Shown in pieces: positions 1 through 8,070 of a stretch of DNA of 64,000 nt. The DNA lies in NCBI RefSeq assembly GCF_001761385.1, contig NZ_CP017476.1, positions 1,663,501 through 1,727,500 of the forward strand, given 5' to 3'. The notes under the pieces were generated by a model. That model ran no database searches, was not told the origin of the DNA, and saw nothing but the letters and a program-made list of their open reading frames with translations. Position numbers and translations under genes: made by a program. This DNA is from Hydrogenophaga crassostreae (GTDB lineage Bacteria; Pseudomonadota; Gammaproteobacteria; Burkholderiales; Burkholderiaceae_C). Each line of letters starts with the position of its first letter. Position 1 is the stretch's first letter.

Positions 1-263
1 CCTTTGGATTCGTTGCCGAGCTTCACCAGCGTACCGCCCCAGGCCTTGGTCCATTCAATTTTGTACTTGTTCCCGTTGGCTGCGAGCCGCTTGTCGACTT
101 CGGGAATGAAAACCTCGTCCAGCGCCCTGACCCACAGGAAGACCAGCGGATGACCGGCGGCGACCGTGAGCTTGATGGTTTGCTGGGCGTTTGCCGGCGA
201 GCTGGCGAAGGCCAGCAGCAGTGAAGCAGCGAGGGTGGCAGGGCGGAAGTTGCGGTGGATCAT
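1..263 (-). CDS. TRAP transporter substrate-binding protein (DctP-type), N-terminal part
   Basis: Periplasmic solute-binding subunit of a tripartite ATP-independent transporter that captures a carboxylate for a DctQM-type permease. Only the first 87 codons lie in the window; the gene runs off the left edge. The start at 263 has a GGAG box 8-9 bases upstream (TAGGAGACACAC). Residues 1-27 form a signal peptide with a hydrophobic core and an ANA cleavage motif, and the mature part begins with the QQTIKLTVAAGHP type of opening seen in this family. It is the last visible gene of the leftward cluster with the cyclase, SDR and OsmC genes, so the transported compound is probably their substrate (inference). 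Confidence 0.75.
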   Translation of the reverse strand, partial: MIHRNFRPATLAASLLLAFASSPANAQQTIKLTVAAGHPLVFLWVRALDEVFIPEVDKRLAANGNKYKIEWTKAWGGTLVKLGNESK

Positions 264-665
264 GTGTGTCTCCTAGGGTATGTGAATACGTTCTTGGTTA
301 GAGATATGAGGCGTTGTCCCCGATATGCATTTCAGCGCCAGAGCCCTGCTGCATGGGGGGTTCAAGGTGAGGTGCCACCGCATGCTCCATTGCGCGTTTG
401 CCGATCCGGGCGGGTTGATTGATGCAGGCAATGGCCGGTGCCATCGGCTTCCGAAGTCTGTTTGAGGCGGCGGGTGTGCGCTTACCTGTCTGCGTCTGTG
501 CAGTCTCCCTACCGTACCGCACTGGTTCGGCAGTGCACCGCTTAATTCAGGCGCCGGTGCTGTGCGCACCGGGCGACCGCATGCCGACATGCCATCCCCC
601 TCATCGGGCCAGACCTTCGGTCTGGACGACAACGTGTTTTTCATGTTCGCCATGCCGTACAAGAT
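264..665. other. 402-bp gap between OsmC gene and TRAP gene
   Basis: No convincing gene. A leftward reading frame fills most of it but has a low-complexity, Pro/Arg/Ser-rich composition without family resemblance. The gap holds one compact hairpin at 609-625 (CCAGACC, loop TTC, GGTCTGG) just downstream of the OsmC stop, without a U-tract; it could stabilise or process the upstream message. Confidence 0.5.
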
Positions 666-1307
666 TTAGCGGGGGGTCACATCGCATTCAACCCAGCTTT
701 CGCCGTACCACAGGCGGTGCAGTGGAGGTTCGCGCAGGGTCGCCTCTGCAAAGCAGGCCTGGGCGGCGGTGCTGATCAGGTGCTGCTGCGCTTCCAGGGT
801 GGCGTCCGTGTCCAGATGAATATCGATCTGCATGTGCCCTGGCAAAGCGACATACGGTTTGGTGCCATTGCGCTGCAGTGTCCAGTCCATCCCGGCGTTC
901 GCCTTGAGTGCACGGATCTCAACGCCGCAGGCGCGGGCAAAGTTTCTTACCTGGGTCATGAAGCACGTGAGGATGCCGGTCGCAAAAATCGACAAAGGCT
1001 TGGGTGCGGTTTCGTCTCCGCCATGGAACGGCGCCTCATCGCTGGCCAGGTCCCAGGTGCGCAGGCGAAGAGGCTCCACCATGCCTGTTTGAACTTCGTT
1101 GCGCCGCTTTCCCACTGCGACCGCGGTGAGTTCGAATCGGACGGGCACGGTGCCGGTCATCGTGGAGCCTTGTGCGGTGTTGTCGTAAGGGGCTGCAGGC
1201 GGATTTTTCTCTGTGTTCATGGGGGTTCCAGACAGGGTTTCGAAACTGGCGGCAGGGGGCTGCACATCTGTGCGGATCTCCGGGTGCCCGGGTATCCATT
1301 CGCCCAT
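666..1307 (-). CDS. OsmC family protein
   Basis: Predicted cytosolic OsmC/Ohr-superfamily protein; members reduce organic hydroperoxides through two cysteines. With the start at 1307 the protein is 213 residues. The conserved helix segment PKPLSIFATGILTCF carries Cys115, and a second Cys185 sits in AAQACF, matching the two-cysteine arrangement. The family is usually about 140 residues, so the first 30-50 residues are extra; an internal ATG at 1220 is a plausible alternative start. Same strand as the SDR gene 42 bp upstream and likely cotranscribed with it. A role in this catabolic cluster is unclear; it may protect against peroxides or act on a thiol adduct (speculative). Confidence 0.75.
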   Translation of the reverse strand: MGEWIPGHPEIRTDVQPPAASFETLSGTPMNTEKNPPAAPYDNTAQGSTMTGTVPVRFELTAVAVGKRRNEVQTGMVEPLRLRTWDLASDEAPFHGGDETAPKPLSIFATGILTCFMTQVRNFARACGVEIRALKANAGMDWTLQRNGTKPYVALPGHMQIDIHLDTDATLEAQQHLISTAAQACFAEATLREPPLHRLWYGESWVECDVTPR

Positions 1308-1349
1308 GGGCGTGCCCCTCGCTTTCAGGCCGTTGTTGCGTGGGTTCGC

Positions 1350-2135
1350 TCAGTACATGACCAGGCCTGCGGTGACGTTGATGTCCTGGCCAGTCATGTG
1401 GTGTGAGAGATCGGATGCGAGAAACAAGGCCAGGCCAGCCACGTCTTCGGCCCCGACCAGCGATTTCAAAGGCGACAGGCCCTGAATCGCCTGCTTGAAC
1501 TGATCGACCGTGATGCCGCGCTGGTCGGCCTGGCCCTTCATGATTTCGTCCAGACGCTCTCCGGCAACAGCGCCCGGGCAGATGCAATTGACGCGTATGT
1601 TGTGCGGCCCAAGCTCTTCGGCGGCTGTGCGCGTCAGTCCTATCATTCCCATTTTTGCCGTGGCATAGCCAATGCGGTGCGCCAGCGGTCGTTTGCCCGT
1701 GGCCGATCCGATGTTGATCACCGATCCCTTGCGGTTCGCTCTCATGCCCGGAACGACGGCTTGCAGGCAGAGGAAGGTGCTGGTGAGGTTGCCGGCCAGC
1801 GTGTCGTTCCATTCCGTCACTGAGGTGTCTTCAATGGCCTTGGTCGGACCCGCAACGCCAACGTTGTTGATCAGCACATCGATTCGACCGTAACGGACCA
1901 GCGCCGTGTCGACCAGGTGTGCAACGTCGCCGGGCTCGGTCACATTGAGGGCCAGGCCCATGACATCACATTGCTCGCGCTTGAGCTCTTCTTCCAGCGA
2001 TTGAAGAGGCCCTGGTCGGCGCGCGCAAAACACCACCCTGGCCCCGCTGCGTGCAAACTGCCGCACCAGCTCCTGGCCAATCCCCCGACTGGCGCCTGTG
2101 ATCAGAACAACTTTTCCTTCCAGATTGATACCCAT
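1350..2135 (-). CDS. SDR family NAD(P)-dependent oxidoreductase
   Basis: Classical short-chain dehydrogenase/reductase of 261 residues, interconverting an alcohol and a ketone with NAD(P)H. Visible motifs are the TGASRGIG dinucleotide loop at residues 13-20, NNVG at 90-93, and the catalytic Ser144, Tyr157 and Lys161 (YATAK). Asp-to-Arg choice after beta2 (CARRPG) suggests NADP preference, which is inference. Start at 2135 is supported by TAGGAGG nine bases upstream. It lies 9 bp after the cyclase-family gene and is surely in the same operon, so the pair probably performs successive steps on one ring or lactone substrate. Confidence 0.9.
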   Translation of the reverse strand: MGINLEGKVVLITGASRGIGQELVRQFARSGARVVFCARRPGPLQSLEEELKREQCDVMGLALNVTEPGDVAHLVDTALVRYGRIDVLINNVGVAGPTKAIEDTSVTEWNDTLAGNLTSTFLCLQAVVPGMRANRKGSVINIGSATGKRPLAHRIGYATAKMGMIGLTRTAAEELGPHNIRVNCICPGAVAGERLDEIMKGQADQRGITVDQFKQAIQGLSPLKSLVGAEDVAGLALFLASDLSHHMTGQDINVTAGLVMY

Positions 2136-2144
2136 CCCGGCCTC

Positions 2145-3170
2145 CTATTTGACTGCCTGAGGATTGATGGGGGAGCCCACGGCGCCGGTGATCGGCAGGG
2201 TGGGCGCCACGAAAAGGAACTCGTACACACCATCTGCCGCGCAGTCCTTGGCGAGCTCCTCCAGGTAAAAGATTTCACCCATGGTGATGCCCATCATGGG
2301 AATCACCATCATGTGCCAGGGCTGAAAGGTGTAGTTGGATTCGTTCGGAATCACTTCGCAGCCCCAGGTGTCGGTGGCGATGGCGGCCACTTCCCTGGCA
2401 TGCAGCCATTCTGCGGTTTCAAAACGCATGCCCGGTGAGGCGCCACCGGCGTAGCCGCCCCAGTCGGCTTCTGCCAGACATTGCTCCATGAAGCCGGTGC
2501 GACAGATGAGGAAGTCCCCGCGACGCACTTCCACGCCTTGCGCTCTCGCACATCCGTCCAGATCGTCATTGGAGATGCCATATCCGGGCGCCAGATAGTC
2601 GGCGCCCTTGTAGCGGGCGATGTCGAGCAACACACCGCGCCCGACCATGCTGCTTTTGGTGTGCTCAATGCCGTTCTTGGCCGCGCCAAGCGAGTCAACC
2701 AGCTTCGCGTCATAGCCGTTCCACATCTTGTCGCCATAGAACACGTGGCCCAGTCCGTCCCACTGGGTGCCGCACTGCAATGGCATGGAGACCATGTCGT
2801 CTGCGTAGCCACCGCCCTTGTGACCTTGCTGGCCAGTGGCGGCATCGGACCCCGTGGCCAGCATGGTGTGAATGGGATTGAACCGCATGCCCCAGCCGCC
2901 GGCGTTCTGCGGGCCGTTCTGGTCGAAAGGCAGTGCCAGTGAAAAAGTTTTGCCGTGCCTGACCAGTGCCGAAGCGCGAACGATGTCTTGCGGGGTCACG
3001 AAGTTGAGCGTGCCGATCTCGTCGTCCGGCCCCCAGCGATTCCAGTTGGAGACTTTGCGTGCGGTGTCCTCCATGACTTCTGCATCGACGTAGGGCTTCA
3101 GTGGCGCACTGGGATGCATCTTCAATGGGCTTCGGCCCTCGATTTTTTTCATTCGTTCGCGTGCTGCCAT
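2145..3170 (-). CDS. cyclase family protein (kynurenine formamidase-like hydrolase)
   Basis: Metal-dependent hydrolase of the cyclase/kynurenine formamidase superfamily (PF04199 type), 341 residues from the ATG at 3170, which has AAGGAG eleven bases upstream. A longer reading frame to 3281 lacks a ribosome site. The metal-binding signature appears as CGTQWDGLGH, the variant in which the first His of HxGTHxD is replaced, as seen in the roughly 330-residue subgroup. Family members hydrolyse amides, lactones or isatin-like rings. First gene of the leftward cluster and divergent from a LysR gene 148 bp away, which probably controls it. Exact substrate cannot be read from sequence. Confidence 0.85.
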   Translation of the reverse strand: MAARERMKKIEGRSPLKMHPSAPLKPYVDAEVMEDTARKVSNWNRWGPDDEIGTLNFVTPQDIVRASALVRHGKTFSLALPFDQNGPQNAGGWGMRFNPIHTMLATGSDAATGQQGHKGGGYADDMVSMPLQCGTQWDGLGHVFYGDKMWNGYDAKLVDSLGAAKNGIEHTKSSMVGRGVLLDIARYKGADYLAPGYGISNDDLDGCARAQGVEVRRGDFLICRTGFMEQCLAEADWGGYAGGASPGMRFETAEWLHAREVAAIATDTWGCEVIPNESNYTFQPWHMMVIPMMGITMGEIFYLEELAKDCAADGVYEFLFVAPTLPITGAVGSPINPQAVK

Positions 3171-3249
3171 GGCTTGTGTCTCCTTGTTGGTTGATTCGAC
3201 CCTGTGGCATTTCGAGCGCCGTGTGCGTTCAGGTCTTGCCGGGTTGAGC

Positions 3250-3318
3250 ACCAATTTAGCGAAAATACATTCATGCAACAATCGTCATTCTTTTGATAAA
3301 AGCAATGCTTAAATTGGT
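3250..3318. promoter_or_regulatory. split inverted repeat between cyclase operon and lysR
   Basis: ACCAATTT at 3250-3257 and its exact complement AAATTGGT at 3311-3318 lie 61 bp centre to centre, about six helical turns, in the divergent promoter region. The right copy abuts the lysR start codon at 3319. The layout fits a LysR tetramer binding two phased sites and repressing its own gene. Function is inferred. Confidence 0.35.
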
Positions 3319-4251
3319 ATGAATCACGAGCTAAGGTCATGGCGGTTCCTGGTCAAGGTCGCCGAAGTGGGGAGCGTGACACGTGCCGCCGAGCAACTGC
3401 ACATGACCCAACCCGCGTTGAGTCGCCACCTGCAACAGCTGGAGGAGAGCACCGGCGTCGAGTTGCTGATGCGCCATGGACGCGGCGTGCGGCTGACGCC
3501 TGCCGGCGAACACTTCCGAAACGTGGCAGAAGAAATTCTGGAGCGCATGACCACCCTCAGCGACGAGCTAAGCGCCCGGGCAAGTGAACCCACTGGTGAG
3601 TTCGCTGTGGGCTTGCCCATGTCATGGGCCGGCTTGGTGACCGCGGAATTGGTGCCGCGATTTCTGCGCGCGTTTCCCAAGGTGAAACTGCGGATCATGG
3701 AGGGCGCGACACCCGATTTGCGACGCGCGCTGAACGCGCGCCAACTGCAGATGGCGGTGATACTCGACACCGAGCAAGATGCGGGCGTGAAGCTCGAAAG
3801 CCTTGTCGACGAAGGCGTCTATCTGGTGGGCAACAAGTCGGCCGGTATCCCCGCCGGAAAGCGGGCCAACTTTCGCATGCTGGCCGGTCAACCCCTGATC
3901 CAGCTTCCGCATGAAACGCACCTGCGTGTGCAGGTTGAGAAAGCGCTGGAAAAGCTGCGCATCACCGGCGACACCCTGATTGAGATCAACTCCCTCAATC
4001 TGCTGGGTTTCGTCGAGAAGGGCCTGGGCATAGCCGTGTTGCCGACCAGCGCAGTCGAGAGTTATGTGCGCAAGCACGACCTCTCCTACACCTTGATGCG
4101 GGATCTCACTTTTTCGTGGTGTGTTGCGACCTTGAGGTCTCGGCCACGAACCGCCGCAATGAACGAGTTCGAGACCGTGCTCAAGCAGTTGCTTGGCGAT
4201 ATCGTTGGCCGTGGTCTCTGGCCTTCGGCCCGGTGCACCTGGGCCAGGTAG
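3319..4251 (+). CDS. LysR family transcriptional regulator
   Basis: 310-residue LysR-type regulator. The N-terminal winged helix-turn-helix (residues about 5-65) contains the typical SVTRAAEQLHMTQPALSRH segment, followed by a linker helix and a two-lobed effector-binding domain (about 90-290). It is transcribed away from the cyclase-SDR-OsmC-TRAP cluster and is the likely ligand-responsive activator of that cluster. No good ribosome site is seen before the ATG at 3319; the codon directly follows the inverted repeat arm. The C-terminal 15 residues (LWPSARCTWAR) look like read-through tail rather than domain. Confidence 0.9.
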   Translation: MNHELRSWRFLVKVAEVGSVTRAAEQLHMTQPALSRHLQQLEESTGVELLMRHGRGVRLTPAGEHFRNVAEEILERMTTLSDELSARASEPTGEFAVGLPMSWAGLVTAELVPRFLRAFPKVKLRIMEGATPDLRRALNARQLQMAVILDTEQDAGVKLESLVDEGVYLVGNKSAGIPAGKRANFRMLAGQPLIQLPHETHLRVQVEKALEKLRITGDTLIEINSLNLLGFVEKGLGIAVLPTSAVESYVRKHDLSYTLMRDLTFSWCVATLRSRPRTAAMNEFETVLKQLLGDIVGRGLWPSARCTWAR

Positions 4252-4351
4252 GGCTATCGTCTGCGCCGATCTGGACCGGTTCCCGGTTCACCCAGTGGTG
4301 GGGGCGGTCTTTCGAAAAGGCCATGACCGACCCCGTTTCACGCTGGGCATT

Positions 4352-4888
4352 TCAGGATGGAAGGCGTTCTTCGTAAGCTTGTTTGAGTCGTGCCCAACCT
4401 TCCCAGAACGGGGCCTTTTCGCGCCCGGTTATCGAGGCCACGAGCAGGTGCAGGTGCATGTGCCAGCCGGCGCTGACCATGAGTGTGGTGTGGCGGTCGG
4501 GCAGGCGGCGATGGGTCATGGTGAGCAACACCCCATCATTGCCTTGGGCCCGGAGTTCGAACGACACGTCACCGCTGCCTTGCCAGGTGAAGGTGAGCTT
4601 GTGGGGCGGATCAAGCTCGGTGATGTGGCATCGCATGCGCTGTTCCGCGGGGAAGCCTTCGGGCCGCTGGCTTGGGGTAAGGGACAGCTCGTCGTTGCGC
4701 CAGGTGAGTTCAAAGGGCGCACCGGTTTTGAGATCCATCTCACCTGCGGCCAGCCATTGGCGACGCAGGTCATTCTCGGTCAGGTAGGCCCACACGCGCT
4801 CGATCGGTCCAGGCAGCAGGCGCTGGATTGTGAGGGTGGCGGGCTCGGACATTTCGCCGTAGCTCTCGGGGGCAATGCGTTCGGTCAT
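4352..4888 (-). CDS. SRPBCC (AHSA1-like) protein
   Basis: START/Bet v1-fold protein of 178 residues in the AHSA1 branch: residues about 15-165 contain the opening TIQRLLPGPIERVWAYLT and the pattern WxxxGxxxxxxxxGAPFELTW typical of the fold, which forms a hydrophobic pocket. Its start overlaps the stop of the ArsR-family gene upstream (4885-4888), so the two are translationally coupled. ArsR-SRPBCC pairs are a recurrent two-gene arrangement in proteobacteria in which the regulator senses a stress and the SRPBCC protein acts as binding protein or toxin-antitoxin-like partner; the ligand is unknown. Confidence 0.85.
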   Translation of the reverse strand: MTERIAPESYGEMSEPATLTIQRLLPGPIERVWAYLTENDLRRQWLAAGEMDLKTGAPFELTWRNDELSLTPSQRPEGFPAEQRMRCHITELDPPHKLTFTWQGSGDVSFELRAQGNDGVLLTMTHRRLPDRHTTLMVSAGWHMHLHLLVASITGREKAPFWEGWARLKQAYEERLPS

Positions 4889-5262
4889 GGGGTGTCTCCT
4901 GAAGTCAATGGGGTCACGGAAGAGGCAAGGGGCGGGCGTTCGGCCTGAAGCAGCCCGTCGAGCACATCAAGCCGGACGGTCCAGAAGGCTTCGTAATAGC
5001 GCAGCCATTGGTTGGCGCTGGCCAGTGGGCCGGGGTTGAGGCGGCAAATGTGCGTTCGTCCGCGCACCTCGCGGCGAATCAAGCCAGCGTTTTCCAGTGC
5101 CTTGACGTGCTTGGAGGCAGCGGCCAGCGAGATGGCAAATGGGGCGGCCAGTTCGCCCACGGTGCGCGCTGTCTGGGCCAGGTCGCGAAGCATCTGCCGG
5201 CGCGTGGCGTCGCCCAGCGCATGGAACACGGCGTCGAGTTCGGGGGTATTTGATTCAACCAT
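4885..5262 (-). CDS. ArsR/SmtB family winged-helix regulator
   Basis: Small winged-helix repressor of 125 residues from the ATG at 5262. The recognition region reads TRRQMLRDLA ... ISLAAASKHVKALENAGLI, then a wing REVRGRTHICRL. No CxC metal-site motif is visible, so a metal ligand is not supported. A longer frame reaches 5361, but 5262 is favoured because a very good sigma-70 promoter places the transcription start within a few bases of this ATG and two palindromes flank it (see regulatory entry). It is cotranscribed with the SRPBCC gene. Probably represses its own operon. Confidence 0.85.
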   Translation of the reverse strand: MVESNTPELDAVFHALGDATRRQMLRDLAQTARTVGELAAPFAISLAAASKHVKALENAGLIRREVRGRTHICRLNPGPLASANQWLRYYEAFWTVRLDVLDGLLQAERPPLASSVTPLTSGDTP

Positions 5263-5310
5263 CTGGTTGAATATATTGATGGCTGTATCGAAAGTCAACC
5301 CAATGGTTGA
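5253..5310 (-). promoter_or_regulatory. arsR promoter with two phased palindromic operators; leaderless start
   Basis: On the minus strand TTGACT (plus 5293-5298) and TATATT (5270-5275) are separated by exactly 17 bp, a near-consensus sigma-70 promoter. Palindrome ATTCAACC-N4-GGTTGAAT spans 5253-5272 over the -10 box, start point and ATG; palindrome TCAACC-N4-GGTTGA spans 5295-5310 over the -35 box. Their centres are 40 bp apart, about four turns. The predicted start point (5262-5264) coincides with the ATG at 5262, so the message would be leaderless. Autorepression is inferred. Confidence 0.7.
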
Positions 5311-5577
5311 ATGATGTACGGGGAGCGGTGGCGAGCGGTTGCCATTGTCTGTTTCCGCCATGGCTGTGTTGCGGCCATTGACGGGTCTAAAGCCCAGGAG
5401 ATGGAAACGGTTTCAGGCCCAGCCGATGATCGATCCATCCTGCTCTGTCCAGTTGATTCCTCAGAACTTGCGGGATACATTGCCTGAGCGATTGCGGTCC
5501 GGGCGTTGACCCGCCACCGACCTCAAACGCTCACCACCACCTTCAACAGCCCATTCACACCACACCACACTTGCGCC

Positions 5578-6093
5578 ATGGCCCGATACGCAGCCTTCCT
5601 TCGCGGAGTCAGCCCCATGAACGCCAGGATGCCGGCGCTCAGGCATTGTTTCGAGAAAGCGGGTTTCACCGAGGTGCGCACCTTGTTGTCCAGTGGCAAT
5701 CTGGTCTTCAACGCCAGGGCCCAGTCCCTTGCCGGCTTGCAGCGCCGTGCTGAAGAAGCCATGCAATCGGAACTCGGTCGGACCTTCAGCGTGTTTGTGC
5801 GACCCACGGAGCACCTCCAGCACCTCATCGAGCCCAACCCGTTTCTGGCGTTCGACCTTGAACCGATGGCCAAGCCGGTGGTCACCTTCCTTGGCAGCTT
5901 TGCTGATCCAGGCTTTGACCTGCCGATCGAGAGCGAAGGCGCGAGCATCTTGAAGCTGACCGAATCGGAGGTTTTGTCGGCTTACGTACCCAACCCCAAG
6001 GGCCCCCTATTTATGAACCTGCTCGAACGCTGCTTTGGCAAAAACATCACCACACGCACGCTGGAAACCGTTCGGAAATGTGCGTGGGCGTAG
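5578..6093 (+). CDS. DUF1697 domain-containing protein
   Basis: 171-residue protein matching the DUF1697 family by its opening ARYAAFLRGVSPMNARMP, the segment ALRHCFEKAGFTEVRTLLSSGN, and the closing TTRTLETVRKCA. Family members are small cytosolic proteins without assigned function. The reading frame begins earlier (5506), but the family start is the ATG at 5578. Followed at 33 bp by a VOC-family gene on the same strand, so the two may share a transcript. Confidence 0.85.
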   Translation: MARYAAFLRGVSPMNARMPALRHCFEKAGFTEVRTLLSSGNLVFNARAQSLAGLQRRAEEAMQSELGRTFSVFVRPTEHLQHLIEPNPFLAFDLEPMAKPVVTFLGSFADPGFDLPIESEGASILKLTESEVLSAYVPNPKGPLFMNLLERCFGKNITTRTLETVRKCAWA

Positions 6094-6126
6094 GCGCGTG
6101 GCCCGCAAGCTCAACAGGACTCAAAC

Positions 6127-6564
6127 ATGACCGAATACAGAACGCCGTCTGACATCCATCCCTGCCTGACCTACGCCAATGCGCCCGAGGCGATCGGGTG
6201 GCTGTGTCGCGCCTTTGGCTTTGTCAGGTGTTTGGTGGTGCCGGGCGACAACGGAACCATTCGCCACTCGGAGCTACGGCTGGGCACGGGCGTCGTCATG
6301 GTGAGTTCTCCGCGGCCGGGCAGAGCGCCGCCGAGCACATCAGGGGCCAACTGTGCAACCTTGAGCGTGTATGTGGCCGATCCCGACAAACATCTGGCCG
6401 TGGCCACCGCAGCGGGGGCGAAAATCACGCAGCCCCTGTGCGATGAGGCATACGGCGCGCGAGGGTATTCGGCCTGTGACCTTGAAGGCCACAACTGGTA
6501 TTTCGGCAACTACCGCCCTGGCGCTCACTGGGAAAATCCTGACGAAGAAAGCGCTTGTGGCTAG
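6127..6564 (+). CDS. VOC family (glyoxalase/bleomycin-resistance-like) protein
   Basis: 145-residue vicinal-oxygen-chelate fold protein. It opens DIHPCLTYANAPEAIGWLCRAFGF, shown here as two beta-alpha-beta-beta-beta units, with RHSELRLG and the C-terminal YSACDLEGHNWYFG where the last metal ligand (Glu or His) would sit. This subgroup (PhnB/YdfO-like) is often annotated as glyoxalase superfamily; no substrate can be inferred. AGGA lies nine bases before the ATG. It sits in a string of small rightward genes (DUF1697, VOC, SRPBCC). Confidence 0.8.
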   Translation: MTEYRTPSDIHPCLTYANAPEAIGWLCRAFGFVRCLVVPGDNGTIRHSELRLGTGVVMVSSPRPGRAPPSTSGANCATLSVYVADPDKHLAVATAAGAKITQPLCDEAYGARGYSACDLEGHNWYFGNYRPGAHWENPDEESACG

Positions 6565-6714
6565 GGGGGTGTTGCCATGCAAGGTGGCGAATCGCGTGGT
6601 GCGTGGTCCGAAGTCGATTTCCGCCTCTGCTGATCGTCGTACAGAAGTCGACGAGATGGTCTGTCTCGCCGAATATCGGCACTCCCGCCCAACCTGCCCA
6701 ACCGAATCGATCCC

Positions 6715-7122
6715 ATGAAAATCTCTGTTGAATCCACGGTCAATGCGCCCATCGAAAACGTCTGGCGCGCTTACACAACCCCCGAAGACATCAAGCAGTG
6801 GAACGCTGCATCCGATGACTGGCACACCACCCGGGCCACGGTCGATTTGCGTGCTGGCGGCGCGTTCACATCGCGCATGGAGGCGAAAGATGGCAGCTTC
6901 GGTTTTGACTTCGCTGGCACGTACATCAGGGTCGTGCCGAACGAGTTGATCGAATATGCCTTCGGCGACCGGGCCGGCGCGGTCGAGTTCAGAGCGGGTT
7001 CAAAAGGTGTCACCGTGCGCGTCACGTTTGATGCAGAAACCGAAAATCCGGTGGAGCAACAACGGCAAGGATGGCAGGCGATTCTGAACAATTTTGCCAA
7101 GCACGTTGAAGCGCACGCGTAG
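6715..7122 (+). CDS. SRPBCC (AHSA1-like) protein
   Basis: 135-residue Bet v1-fold protein, opening MKISVESTVNAPIENVWRAY and containing IKQWNAASDDWHTTRA and the terminal helix GWQAILNNFAKHVEAH that are characteristic of the small AHSA1 group. Binds a hydrophobic ligand in this fold family; function unassigned. It is 150 bp after the VOC gene and not clearly in an operon with it. It is not closely similar to the other SRPBCC gene at 4.4-4.9 kb, which has a much longer C-terminal region. Confidence 0.85.
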   Translation: MKISVESTVNAPIENVWRAYTTPEDIKQWNAASDDWHTTRATVDLRAGGAFTSRMEAKDGSFGFDFAGTYIRVVPNELIEYAFGDRAGAVEFRAGSKGVTVRVTFDAETENPVEQQRQGWQAILNNFAKHVEAHA

Positions 7123-7338
7123 TCGCCGAACCGGCCCGGCCATTTCAACTGTCATGCGCCTGTCACCCATGAAATCAAACGTTCAGGCGCTTTCAGAACA
7201 CGAGCACATGAGGTTTGTAAGCCAGGCCGACTTCGTGATGGCGCTGTACGAAATCAGCGCCCACGGTGTGCCGTTGCTGGCGGTCTCCCCATGGCTGTGG
7301 GCTCGGGGCGGGGCAGTCATCTGCATGGGTAAGGCCAG

Positions 7339-7842
7339 ATGAGTCTCCTGCTCGCATTGGCAGTGGTTTCCCTGTTGGTATCTGCTTCGCTGTTTGTCGC
7401 GATGCGGTGCCGGCTGGGCTTGTTGAAGCCGGGCATTGTTCTGCTCCAGTTCACATTCACCGAAGGCGCATTTCGCCGGGTGCTCGAACGTTGGGGCCAG
7501 GATGGCGTGAGGCGATTCAGTTCCCATTTCCCGCTCGACTACGGCTTCCTGACCGCCTATGCCGTCTTCGGCGCCAGTCTCGGCACCTGGGTCTCCGGCA
7601 ACGCTGTGCCTGGCATGGCCAGCGCCGCCTTGTTGCCCTGGTTGCTGCCGGGTGCCGCAGTGTTTGATGCCGTTGAGAACCAGTTCCACCAGCGGCATGT
7701 GGACGCAGTCCCAGGCAGTTTGCCGCGCGCGTGTTTCCTGGCCGCTGGCTTGGCCGCATCGGCGAAGTGGTTGCTGATTCTCGCGTTCTGGCCTTGCGCG
7801 GCACTGGTCTGGGCCGCACCACACTGGGGTGCATTGGGTTAA
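7339..7842 (+). CDS. hypothetical four-helix membrane protein
   Basis: 167 residues with four hydrophobic segments at about residues 2-22, 74-92, 95-115 and 132-158, so probably an inner-membrane protein. No family is recognised. The region between helices 1 and 2 (FTFTEGAFRRVLERWG...FSSHFPLDYGF) is the most specific part and would lie on one face of the membrane. The ATG at 7339 has TAAGG upstream. A small ORF (7154-7342) that ends by overlapping this start is uncertain and is not called. Confidence 0.65.
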   Translation: MSLLLALAVVSLLVSASLFVAMRCRLGLLKPGIVLLQFTFTEGAFRRVLERWGQDGVRRFSSHFPLDYGFLTAYAVFGASLGTWVSGNAVPGMASAALLPWLLPGAAVFDAVENQFHQRHVDAVPGSLPRACFLAAGLAASAKWLLILAFWPCAALVWAAPHWGALG

Positions 7843-7960
7843 CACGGCGGCGTGTGTACCGAGTGTGCCTTCGCCGGTGTTGACCACGTTCAGGTTCACC
7901 GGCTGACGGACCCTGCCGAACCCTTTGCTGGCGCCACCGCTGTCGTGCCGGGTGTCGCCA
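7843..7960 (-). pseudogene. fossil C-terminus of an acyl-CoA (glutaryl-CoA-like) dehydrogenase
   Basis: On the minus strand the frame reads FGRVRQPVNLNVVNT then GEGTLGTHAAVL, which aligns with the gcdH C-terminus in this same window (FGVARHLVNLEVVNT then YEGTHDVHALIL), including the catalytic Glu in the xEGT motif. The nucleotide match is equally obvious around GGTGTTGACCAC and AGGTTCACC. Nothing upstream continues the domain, so this is a relic of a second dehydrogenase gene rather than a functional gene. Confidence 0.7.
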
Positions 7961-8014
7961 GCTGACGCCTTGTGCTCATTGGCACACCCGCACTGCCGGT
8001 AGACCTTTTGTTCG

Positions 8015-8047
8015 ATTTAGTTTTTAATAATAACTAAATACATCGAA
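8015..8047. promoter_or_regulatory. AT-rich inverted repeat before ABC binding-protein gene
   Basis: ATTTAGT (8015-8021) and ACTAAAT (8033-8039) are exact complements around an AT-rich centre, nested within TTCGAT (8011-8016) and ATCGAA (8042-8047). It ends 24 bp before the ATG at 8071 and could be an operator or an AT-rich promoter element. Regulator unknown. Confidence 0.35.
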
Positions 8048-8070
8048 ACAACGAGACAAAGGTTTTCAAA

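Noticed and set aside
273..662. 129-codon leftward frame between the OsmC and TRAP genes
   Set aside because: No family, poor composition; other overlapping short frames are equally plausible.
7154..7342. Small rightward ORF overlapping the start of the membrane-protein gene by four bases
   Set aside because: The overlap is suggestive of coupling but there is no ribosome site or recognisable sequence; left uncalled.
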